Of a stretch of DNA of 50,839 nt, positions 23,142 to 34,738 are shown in pieces (position 1 is the first letter of the stretch; each line of letters begins with the position of its first letter). Under the pieces are notes generated by a model that saw only the letters and a list, made by a program, of their open reading frames with translations, was not told the DNA's origin and did no database searches. This DNA comes from an uncultured Acidobacteriota bacterium (lineage in GTDB: Bacteria > Acidobacteriota > Thermoanaerobaculia > Multivoradales > SZUA-115). The position numbers and the translations under genes were made by a program. Location of the stretch: positions 1 through 50,839 of the forward strand of contig CALMKX010000265.1 of the NCBI GenBank assembly GCA_937867335.1. Reading direction: 5' to 3'.

Positions 23142-25103
23142 TTACGGGCTGCACTTCTCGTTCGACATCGTGGGGGGCGTGGTCACGGTGCCGTTGGCGG
23201 CCACGGCCATGTCGATGTCCCAGGTGCAGGTACAGGTGCCGAGGGGGCCGGTGACCATGGCGAAGAAGTGGGCCTTGAAGCCCGCACCGGCCGCGCCGGA
23301 GCCGGCCAGAGCTCCCGGGGGCAGGTCGGGCAGGCCGGGAGCGTCGTTCCAGTGCACCTTCGGCGGCGTGCCGCTCACTCCGCCGTAAGGGTTGCCCGGG
23401 CCGTAGCCGTCGTCGCCGTAGCTCGAGCCACCCGAAGGGTAGGTATTGCCGTCGCCGTCCGTCTTGGGATAGGTGTTGCCTCCCACCCAGCCTTCGCCCT
23501 TCACCCATTGGTGCCAGTCGCACTTGGAGGGGTCGCCTTGCAGTTCGGCGGTGACCTCGAAGCCATAGCGGAAGGCATGGGGACCGGCGCCGGCGCCGAG
23601 GGTGTTGATCGGCCCGAGGTCGGTCTTGTGTCCCGGTGGCAGCGAGGGCAGGGGTGTGGTGCCCGGGCCCTCGCCGGCGCCCTTGATGTCCATCTTCACG
23701 CAGCCGCAGGAGACCTCGGCGCAGACGAACGTGACGTCGTCCAGGTTGGCCTCGCAGTACTCGGTGTTCTCGAGGCCGGTGGAGTCGGTGGTGGTGACGC
23801 TCACCGTGTAGGAACCGGTCGTGGTCGCGAAATCATGGCTCACCGAGGGGCCGGAGGCCGTGGTGCCGTCGCCGAAATTCCAGTCCCAGCGGGTGATCGG
23901 GCTGTCCGGGTCGGTGGAGGCGCTGGCATCCGCGAACAGGCTCGTGCCCAGAAGCACTCCGTCGGCGATCGCCTGAGGGGCCTTGCGCACCGGGATCACG
24001 CGCTGGTCGGTACCGGAGAGGCCGGCCCGGTTGGTCCAGGTGACCCGCACCAGGTAATCGCCCGAGGGCAGGTCGGTGGTATCCCACAGCGCTGCGGCGA
24101 GGCCGATTTCCTGATTGGCCGGCCTCGAGGCAGCGCCGCTGATGGCCACCCAGCCGTCCGAGCCGAGGTACTCGAATTTGGCGTTCGGCTCGGCCACCAC
24201 CTCGGTGGCGTTGCTGTCCCAGGCGACGAGCAGCGTGGTGCCGGAAACCGGACGCTCCCGCTCGGCCTCGGGGTAGAGCAGGTGAGGCGCTGGCTCGAAC
24301 TCCACCGGCACCGGATCGATCGCGTCCAGACCGCTGGCCTTCTCGGCGACCTCGACCCCTGCGGTGGCGGTCGTTGCCGGCACCACGTCGAGGTAGGCGG
24401 AAATCGTGGCATCCCCCACCCTGTCGCCGGTCACGGTGTCGTACGCGGCCACCACGAAGGTGGCCTGCTCGCCGAAGGGTGCCGAGGGCGGGGCCGTGAT
24501 GGAGTAGATCACGGTGGCCGGGAAGCTCGAAGCCGGGATACTGGTGCGCGACAGCCCCAGGCGCCAGCCCCGGGGCAGGGGCGGGTTCTCCTGCACCAGC
24601 ACCAGGTCGTGGTCCACCAGGCCGCTGCCGCCGATCACCATGTTGCCCTTCTTCACGCCACCGCGGATCGCCGCCACCTTGATGTTGTTCAGCCAGTCCG
24701 AGAAGCCGTCATCCGGCTGGGTCTGGTCGAAGTTCTGGATGCAGAACCGGAAGCAGTAAGTGCCGGCGGCAGCCGGCTTCTTGGCGCATACCTTGGTGGA
24801 GGAGTTGGCGTCGACGGCCACCGTGCCCATGCCCGCAGTGCCCACCGGCGTGGCCTGGACACCGAAGTTGTAGGTTTTCACCTTCCAGTTCACGGCGACG
24901 ACGTGGTCGCAGGTGTTCTTCACCTTGATGCAGACGTTGCCGCCCTCCTCGAAGGGCGCGCCGTCCTGCATCAGGCAGTTGGCCAGGGTGGCCTGATCGT
25001 CGACCGGGAACAGATCCTGCGCCGCGGCCCTGCCCGGCACGAGGCCGACGACGGCCAGGGCCAGCCAGCACCCGAGAGTGATCCATAGGGTTCTTCGGTT
25101 CAC
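23142..25103 (-). CDS. Secreted PKD-domain protein
   Basis: 653 aa from GTG 25103, fixed by AAGGAGG 6 nt upstream. Signal peptide LGCWLALAVVGLVPGRAAA. The N-terminal ~130 residues are Cys-containing beta structure ('GGNVCIKVKNTCDHVVAV', 'AGTYCFRFCIQNFD'). Ig-like stretches follow, and a PKD domain with 'WDWNFGDGTTASG' lies near residues 390-460. A Cys-rich segment ('VCAEVSCGCVKMD') then precedes a Gly/Tyr/Pro-rich repeat region ('GGNTYPKTDGDGNTYPSGG'). It ends in a small domain with CTCTW. No enzyme motif. Probably a surface binding or structural protein of unknown ligand. Confidence 0.87.
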   Translation of the reverse strand: MNRRTLWITLGCWLALAVVGLVPGRAAAQDLFPVDDQATLANCLMQDGAPFEEGGNVCIKVKNTCDHVVAVNWKVKTYNFGVQATPVGTAGMGTVAVDANSSTKVCAKKPAAAGTYCFRFCIQNFDQTQPDDGFSDWLNNIKVAAIRGGVKKGNMVIGGSGLVDHDLVLVQENPPLPRGWRLGLSRTSIPASSFPATVIYSITAPPSAPFGEQATFVVAAYDTVTGDRVGDATISAYLDVVPATTATAGVEVAEKASGLDAIDPVPVEFEPAPHLLYPEAERERPVSGTTLLVAWDSNATEVVAEPNAKFEYLGSDGWVAISGAASRPANQEIGLAAALWDTTDLPSGDYLVRVTWTNRAGLSGTDQRVIPVRKAPQAIADGVLLGTSLFADASASTDPDSPITRWDWNFGDGTTASGPSVSHDFATTTGSYTVSVTTTDSTGLENTEYCEANLDDVTFVCAEVSCGCVKMDIKGAGEGPGTTPLPSLPPGHKTDLGPINTLGAGAGPHAFRYGFEVTAELQGDPSKCDWHQWVKGEGWVGGNTYPKTDGDGNTYPSGGSSYGDDGYGPGNPYGGVSGTPPKVHWNDAPGLPDLPPGALAGSGAAGAGFKAHFFAMVTGPLGTCTCTWDIDMAVAANGTVTTPPTMSNEKCSP

Positions 25104-25260
25104 GAGTTTCCTCCTTCCAGGGTTCGCGCTCGCTTCCCGAGCGGGTACCGGCCGTCCGGGCATGGCGAGCCTCGAAAGGAGAAGCGGAGGAATAGAGGCT
25201 TGGAGATGATTGCAGCGGGGCGGGGGTGAGGTCGGAGCCGCAATCCGCCCCTGCGGAGCC

Positions 25261-29748
<4,488 letters not shown>

Positions 29749-29980
29749 GCTCCTATGTTATGCCCTTCTTGCGCCTCCTTCACGCCTTTCTACCAAGGAA
29801 TCGCGAGCCGTCGGGCCACCGCTCGTCGCTCGTCGCTGTCCCGTTTGGAAGATCTAGAGCAACTCTATTGTCAGACGTTTCTCAAACAGCCTGCGAAGAA
29901 GCTCTGTCGGAGCAGAATTACTGCATCGCCAATATATACAGTGATTTAGTTTTGGTGGGAATATTCCTAGGACGATGACC
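29749..29980. other. AT-richer divergent intergenic region
   Basis: 232 nt separating lhr from the S9 peptidase gene, noticeably poorer in GC than the rest. It contains TATACA (29935-29940), a possible -10 box for the peptidase gene, without a convincing -35. No coding signal or strong hairpin was seen. Confidence 0.4.
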
Positions 29981-32401
29981 ATGAGAAAACACCTCCTTTT
30001 TGCGGGGATCGCTGCGAGTCTGTTCCTGGTCGAGCCGTCGGCTGGAGCCGAGAGCCGGGCCTACCAGCAGCCCGTGCCGGAGCTGATCTCGTTGATCGAC
30101 GCGCCCGGTACGCCGGCGCTGCGAATGGACCGTCACCGGCAGTGGCTGTTGCTGCTCGACCTGCCCGGCCTGCCGCCGGTCTCGGAGCTGGTGGGCCAGG
30201 AGCTACGCCTGGGCGGGCTGCGCTTCCGGCCGGCGAGCTCTACGCCCAGCCGCCTGCGGGGCTACCAGGGGCTCAAGCTGCTACGCGTGGCCGACGGCTA
30301 CGAGCGCCCGATCGAAGGCCTGCCTGCCTCGCCCCGCATCCTCGAAGCCCAGTTCTCCCCGGACGGCAGCCACCTGGCCGCGGTGGTCGAGACTCCCGCC
30401 GAGGCCGAGCTCTGGGTGGTAGAGCTCGCGAGTGGCAAGGCCCGGCGGCTGGGGGACCGCCCCCTGAGCCTGGTCTTCCACCAGATGCCGGTGTGGGAGC
30501 CCGGCAGCGATGCCCTGCTCGCCACCGTGATCCCGGCAGGTAGGGGGCCGGCTCCTCGAGCGCCCGAGCTGCCCGAGGGCCCGGTCGTGCAGGGTGGGGA
30601 GGGGGAGGCGGCGCCCAGCCGTACCCATCCGGATCTGCTGGCCAGTCCCCAGGATGAAACTCTCTTCGAGTACTACACCCGCTCGCAGCTGGTGCGCATC
30701 CGCCTCGACGGCAAGCTCACTCCGCTCGGCGAGCCTGGGATGATCTATCGCTTCGATCCCGCGCCAGATGCCAAGCGGCTGTTGGTGGAGCAGCTGGCGC
30801 GGCCGTTCTCCTATCTGGTGCAGTACGACCGCTTCCCCAGCCGGGCCGAGATCTGGGATCGGCAGGGCAAGTTGGTTCGCCGCATGGCCGAGCTGCCGCT
30901 CGCCGAGCAGGTGGGTGTGAGCCTGGACAGCGTGGTGCCCGGGCCGCGTTTCTTCGACTGGCGGGCCGACCAGCCCGCGACCCTCACCTGGGTGGAGGCT
31001 CTGGACGGCGGCAACGCCGAAGCCGCGGTGAGCGATCGCGATGCCCTCTACCAGCTGGCACCACCCTACGACGGCAAGCCGCAGGAGCTCCTTCGGCTCG
31101 GCATGCGCTTCAAGGAGGCGCGCTGGGGCACGAGCGGGCTCGCCCTGGTGCGCGAGGAGTGGCGGAAGACCCGTCGCACCCGTACCTGGCGGCTCGCTCC
31201 CGGCCAACCCGGCGTGGCACCCCGGCTGGTGGTCGATCGCTCGGCCGAGGATCGCTACCACGACCCAGGCGTGCCGCAGCAGGATCTCAACGAGCAGGGC
31301 CGGCCGGTGCTGCTCACCTCGCCGGACGGCCAGGAGCTCTATCTCGCCGGAGACGGCGCTTCCCCGGAAGGCAGCCGCCCGTTTCTCGACGCCCTGAACC
31401 TCGAGACCGGCAAGGCGAGGCGCCTCTTCTGGTCCGAGCCGCCGCACTACGAGAAGGTCTGGGAGATCCTCGACCCGTCGGCCGAGAAGCTGCTGATCTC
31501 GCAGGAGACGCCGGAACAGCCGCCCAACTTCTTCGTCAAGGACATCCGCTCCGGGACGCTTGCGCCGCTCACCCATCTGCCCAACCCGGCCCCCGAGCTC
31601 GCCGGCCTCAAGAAGGAGCTGCTGCACTACCAGCGCGGCGACGGCGTGGCGCTCTCGGCCACCCTCTACACGCCCCCGGGCTGGAAGCCGGAGGATGGGC
31701 CGCTGCCGCTCTTGATGCTGGTCTATCCCCAGGAGTTCAAGACCCTGGCCGGGGCCAGCCAGGTGAACACCTCGCCTTACAAGTTCAGCCGGCTCAACTG
31801 GTCCTCCCCGGTGCTCTGGGTGGCCCGCGGCTACGCCGTGCTGGACGACCCCGCGCTGCCGATCGTCGGCGAGGGCGACGCCCGGCCCAACGATCGCTAC
31901 GTTTCCCAGCTGGTGGCGGGGGCCAAGGCTGCGGTCGACGAAGTGGTGCGGCTGGGCGTGGCGGATCCCAAGCGGATCGCCGTCGCCGGCCATTCCTACG
32001 GCGCATTCACCGTGGCGAACCTGCTGGTGCACACCGATCTGTTCGCCGCCGGCATCGCGGCGAGCGGGGCCTACAACCGCACCCTGACGCCGTTCGGCTT
32101 CCAATGGGAAGACCGCACCCTCTGGCAGGCTCCAGAGGTCTACCTCCAGATGTCGCCCTTCCTCTACGCCGACCGGATCAAGGAGCCCCTGCTCTTGATC
32201 CACGGCGAAGCCGACGACAACGCCGGCACCTTCCCCATCCAGAGCGAGCGCTTCTTCGACGCCCTGAAGGGCCTCGGAGCGCGGACTCGCCTGGTGATGC
32301 TGCCTTACGAGGGTCATGCCTACCGCTCCCGAGAGTCGATCCTGCACCTGCTCTGGGAAGTCGATCGCTGGCTGGAGACGAACTTGAAGAAGGCCTCCTG
32401 A
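29981..32401 (+). CDS. Exported S9-family prolyl oligopeptidase-like serine peptidase (glutamyl endopeptidase type)
   Basis: 806 aa from ATG 29981 (AGGA 8 nt upstream; ATG 29975 in frame is too close). Signal peptide RKHLLFAGIAASLFLVEPSAGA. A beta-propeller region (~30-560) contains 'FSPDGSHLA'-type blades. The C-terminal alpha/beta-hydrolase domain has Ser672 in GHSYGAF, an Asp in HGEADDN (745/746) and His779 in EGHAY, a complete catalytic triad. The GHSYGAFT..NLL context resembles the S9D glutamyl endopeptidase group. It should cleave peptides in the periplasm or outside. A small membrane protein and a sigma54 activator follow in the same direction. Confidence 0.9.
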   Translation: MRKHLLFAGIAASLFLVEPSAGAESRAYQQPVPELISLIDAPGTPALRMDRHRQWLLLLDLPGLPPVSELVGQELRLGGLRFRPASSTPSRLRGYQGLKLLRVADGYERPIEGLPASPRILEAQFSPDGSHLAAVVETPAEAELWVVELASGKARRLGDRPLSLVFHQMPVWEPGSDALLATVIPAGRGPAPRAPELPEGPVVQGGEGEAAPSRTHPDLLASPQDETLFEYYTRSQLVRIRLDGKLTPLGEPGMIYRFDPAPDAKRLLVEQLARPFSYLVQYDRFPSRAEIWDRQGKLVRRMAELPLAEQVGVSLDSVVPGPRFFDWRADQPATLTWVEALDGGNAEAAVSDRDALYQLAPPYDGKPQELLRLGMRFKEARWGTSGLALVREEWRKTRRTRTWRLAPGQPGVAPRLVVDRSAEDRYHDPGVPQQDLNEQGRPVLLTSPDGQELYLAGDGASPEGSRPFLDALNLETGKARRLFWSEPPHYEKVWEILDPSAEKLLISQETPEQPPNFFVKDIRSGTLAPLTHLPNPAPELAGLKKELLHYQRGDGVALSATLYTPPGWKPEDGPLPLLMLVYPQEFKTLAGASQVNTSPYKFSRLNWSSPVLWVARGYAVLDDPALPIVGEGDARPNDRYVSQLVAGAKAAVDEVVRLGVADPKRIAVAGHSYGAFTVANLLVHTDLFAAGIAASGAYNRTLTPFGFQWEDRTLWQAPEVYLQMSPFLYADRIKEPLLLIHGEADDNAGTFPIQSERFFDALKGLGARTRLVMLPYEGHAYRSRESILHLLWEVDRWLETNLKKAS

Positions 32402-32453
32402 AGCGCTGCAGCGGCCCTCGAGCGTCTCGGGGGCTGGAAGGAAGGAACACGCC

Positions 32454-32684
32454 ATGACGGGCAAAGGCAGGCGATGGATCACTCTCGGCGTGGTGGGTGT
32501 GGCGGCGGGATTTCTGGTCTGCTGCGGCGGGCCTCTGATCCTCGCCGCGTTGTCGATACTCGCCGCCACAGCGGCGGGTTGGGCGGGTGCGGGCGGCCCT
32601 TGGCTCCTGGCCCTGGCGGCACTGCTCCTGGCTGCGGCGGTGGGCCTGTGGCTCCTCCGGCGCAAAGGGGCGAGCCGTGAGTGA
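32454..32684 (+). CDS. Small two-helix membrane protein with vicinal Cys (MerF/MerT-like)
   Basis: 76 aa. Two transmembrane segments (~10-40 and ~48-67); the first begins 'GFLVCCGGPLILAAL', a Cys-Cys pair followed by Gly-Gly-Pro. This layout recalls the mercury transporters MerF/MerT, where Cys pairs at a helix start bind Hg2+; only one pair is present here. The C-terminus is basic (LLRRKGASRE). Its stop overlaps the start of the sigma54 activator by 8 nt, implying translational coupling. Transport function is speculative. Confidence 0.75.
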   Translation: MTGKGRRWITLGVVGVAAGFLVCCGGPLILAALSILAATAAGWAGAGGPWLLALAALLLAAAVGLWLLRRKGASRE

Positions 32685-33753
32685 AGGCGCGGCTTGGCTC
32701 GCGGCCCAGGGAGTGGCTCTCGATGCCCTGGACGACCGGCTCCAGCTGGGCGAAGACCTGGTGCTGGTGGGTCGATCGAAGGCTTTCCGTCGAACGGTCG
32801 AGGCCCTGCTGCAGATCGCCCGCCACGACGTCACGGTGCTGGTGGAAGGCGAAACCGGTACCGGCAAGGAGCTCGTCGCGCGGGCCCTCCACCAGTTGAG
32901 CGGCCGTTGCCGCGGCCCGTTCGTGGAGATCAACTGCGCGGCCCTGCCCGGCGAGCTCGCCGAGAGCGAGCTCTTCGGTCACTTGAAGGGCGCCTTCACC
33001 CACGCTTTCGACCGCCGGGTGGGCCTGGTCGCCGAGGCCCACAAGGGCACCCTCTTCCTCGACGAGGTGGCCAGCCTGCCGCTGCCCCTCCAGGCCAAGC
33101 TGCTGCGCTTTCTCCAGAGCGGCGAGTACCGCGAGGTGGGGAGCAACCGCTCGCAGAAGGCGGATGTGCGCGTGGTGGCTGCGGCCAACGTGCCCCTGCT
33201 CTCGGCGGCCAACGAGGGCCATTTCCGCTCGGACCTCTACTACCGCCTGGCGGTTTTCCGGATCGCCGTGCCGGCTCTCTCCGAGCGGCCGGAGGACATC
33301 GCCCCTCTCGCTCGCCACTTCCTCGACCGCCACGCCGCGAGGCTCCGGCTCCCGCCGAGCTGCCTCTCGATGGAGGCCCTCGCCCGCCTCGAGCGACACG
33401 CCTGGCCGGGCAATGTCCGGGAGCTCGAGAACCGCCTCCAGCGAGCCCTGGTGCAGAAGCCCGGCACGGAGCTCGGCGCCGAGGATCTCTTCGAGGACCT
33501 GGAAGCTCCCGCGGCGGCGGCCGCGCTCGCCGGGTCCGGCTGCTTTCGCGACCAGAAGGCTGCGGCACTGCGCTCCTTCGAGCTTCAGTACCTGCAGAAC
33601 GTGATGAGGAGGTCGCGGGGCAACGTCTCGAAGGCGGCCCGGGAGGCCGGTCTCCACCGCCGGGCGCTCACCGCTCTGCTCGCCAAGCACGGCCTCAAGC
33701 GCGAGGCCTTCCTCTCGCGCGAGGCAAGTGAGCTGAAATCCTCCCACTCCTGA
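32677..33753 (+). CDS. Sigma54-dependent transcriptional activator without receiver domain, GAFTHA variant
   Basis: 358 aa from GTG 32677, with AAAGGGG 6 nt upstream. A short N-terminus of ~30 residues precedes an AAA+ domain: Walker A GETGTGKE (58-65), Walker B 'LFLDEVAS', 'RSDLYYRLAVFRI', and the sensor II region 'WPGNVRELEN'. The sigma54-contacting loop is G105-AFTHA110 instead of GAFTGA. A Fis-type HTH lies at the C-terminus ('GNVSKAAREAGLHRRALTALL'). Without a sensory domain it may be constitutive or controlled by a partner, possibly the overlapping small membrane protein. A sigma54-type promoter with paired inverted repeats lies just downstream. Confidence 0.9.
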   Translation: MSEGAAWLAAQGVALDALDDRLQLGEDLVLVGRSKAFRRTVEALLQIARHDVTVLVEGETGTGKELVARALHQLSGRCRGPFVEINCAALPGELAESELFGHLKGAFTHAFDRRVGLVAEAHKGTLFLDEVASLPLPLQAKLLRFLQSGEYREVGSNRSQKADVRVVAAANVPLLSAANEGHFRSDLYYRLAVFRIAVPALSERPEDIAPLARHFLDRHAARLRLPPSCLSMEALARLERHAWPGNVRELENRLQRALVQKPGTELGAEDLFEDLEAPAAAAALAGSGCFRDQKAAALRSFELQYLQNVMRRSRGNVSKAAREAGLHRRALTALLAKHGLKREAFLSREASELKSSHS

Positions 33754-33816
33754 GCGGCTGGCAGCTCAGTTCAGGGGGCCGGAGGCCGCTCCTGAGAGCC
33801 GGCCGCGAGCTCAGGA
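33750..33816. promoter_or_regulatory. Paired inverted repeats, candidate sigma54 enhancer sites
   Basis: CTGAGC (33750-33755) with GCTCAG (33764-33769), and TCCTGAG (33790-33796) with CTCAGGA (33810-33816). Both share the CTGAG/CTCAG core. Centres are ~43 bp apart, about four helical turns, and lie ~65-110 bp upstream of the -24/-12 promoter, the usual place for activator binding sites. Confidence 0.5.
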
Positions 33817-33865
33817 CGCCCATCCAGAGGGCTTCGCGCGAGTTGGGGCCCGCACCCGAGCTGGC

Positions 33866-33881
33866 CGGCACCGACCTTGCT
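33866..33881 (+). promoter_or_regulatory. Sigma54 (-24/-12) promoter
   Basis: CGGCAC (33866-33871), five spacer bases, TTGCT (33877-33881). GG and GC are separated by exactly 10 nt, the invariant sigma54 spacing, and only one base deviates from TGGCAC-N5-TTGCW. Transcription would start near 33892, giving a ~160-nt leader for the gene at 34055. The region 33754-34054 has no other coding signal. Confidence 0.6.
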
Positions 33882-34054
33882 TTGACAACTGTGCTGTCGA
33901 AATCGGGATCGTGGCAGTCGTGGAGAGGGGGCGAAGCCCTGCTCGGCCGTGCTGACTCGAAGTCCCGTCGCGCGAAACCCCGGGGGTTCCGGCCCGATCC
34001 GGCCGATCGGAGGGCCTGGTGAGGCCGCAGCCCCTTCGTCCAAGGAGTGAGCGA

Positions 34055-34498
34055 ATGGCTGTTGAACCCATCAACCTGACCGGGGACGTGATCTCGGCGA
34101 GAAGGCGCGAGAGCCCGGCCTCGAGCCGGGTCACCTTCGGGGTGACCGCGCTCTACGGGTTGTCGCGCGCGAGCGTCCCGTTCCCGGTCAGCCGCACCGA
34201 GACCATCGAGACGGGTCAGGTCTGCATCACCATCGACCCGGAATCCGATGCCTCGAACAACCTCGGCATCATCGACTACGACCAGAACCTGATCCACGTG
34301 CGCTACGGCGTGCAGGCCGTCTTCCCCGGCCTGTTCAAGCTGATCAGCGAGGGCAAGCACGACCCCAGCTTGCTCAACCCGGTGCGCGCCACCGCCACCG
34401 ACCGTTGCACCATGAATGAGGATCTCCGCGGATTCCATGCCGAGGGCTGCCTGGACTTTCTTCCGGGCTCCCTGTGGTCTGGCGCGGAGGGTGGGTGA
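34055..34498 (+). CDS. Unknown protein ending at an in-frame TGA
   Basis: 147 aa from ATG 34055, with AAGGAG 7 nt upstream. It begins 'MAVEPINLTGDVISARR' and has no signal peptide; residues ~60-75 read 'QVCITIDPESDASNN'. No family recognised. The TGA at 34496-34498 is followed in the same frame by 59 further codons with the same GC3 bias, so this may be the first part of a longer protein. It probably depends on the sigma54 promoter at 33866, and a terminator at 34691 closes the unit before the FeoB-like gene. Confidence 0.7.
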   Translation: MAVEPINLTGDVISARRRESPASSRVTFGVTALYGLSRASVPFPVSRTETIETGQVCITIDPESDASNNLGIIDYDQNLIHVRYGVQAVFPGLFKLISEGKHDPSLLNPVRATATDRCTMNEDLRGFHAEGCLDFLPGSLWSGAEGG

Positions 34499-34675
34499 GA
34501 CGGCCGCATAACCTCCAGTTTGGGGGACACGCTCACAGCTCTTCGTGAAGGCCGGGCGGTGCAAGTCGCCTACGCGACCACTTTCTACGTTCAGTGGCCT
34601 CAGCACCTGGGCGGCGGGTCGGTGTACATCGATCTCGACGGCACCATGATTCTCGCCCCCCTTCTCGCTTCCTGA
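34496..34675 (+). other. In-frame coding continuation beyond TGA (readthrough, Sec or nonsense mutation)
   Basis: Reading on past TGA 34496-34498 in the same frame gives 'DGRITSSLGDTLTALREG' and further protein-like sequence to a second TGA at 34673-34675, with C/G in most third positions. A hairpin CCTCCA/TGGGGG with loop GTT (34512-34526) starts 14 nt after the TGA. Its apical loop lies 19 nt away, within the loose spacing of bacterial SECIS elements, and the loop starts with G. A CGA-to-TGA mutation is the simpler explanation. Confidence 0.5.
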
Positions 34676-34690
34676 CGGGGTTCGCCCGCT

Positions 34691-34719
34691 CCGAGGGCAC
34701 CCAGCTCGGGTGCCCTCGG
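34691..34719 (+). terminator. Intrinsic terminator
   Basis: A perfect 12-bp stem, CCGAGGGCACCC (34691-34702) and GGGTGCCCTCGG (34708-34719), with loop AGCTC, followed by GCGTTTCG. It separates the sigma54-controlled unit from the FeoB-like gene. Confidence 0.75.
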
Positions 34720-34738
34720 GCGTTTCGCTACGGGAGAG

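Noticed and set aside
21831-25088. Long plus-strand frame across the citrate synthase and PKD genes
   Set aside because: Out-of-frame translation of the HTH-citrate synthase followed by antisense of the PKD gene.
33882-33887. TTGACA as a sigma70 -35 box
   Set aside because: No acceptable -10 at 16-18 bp. It directly adjoins the -12 element of a better-supported sigma54 promoter.
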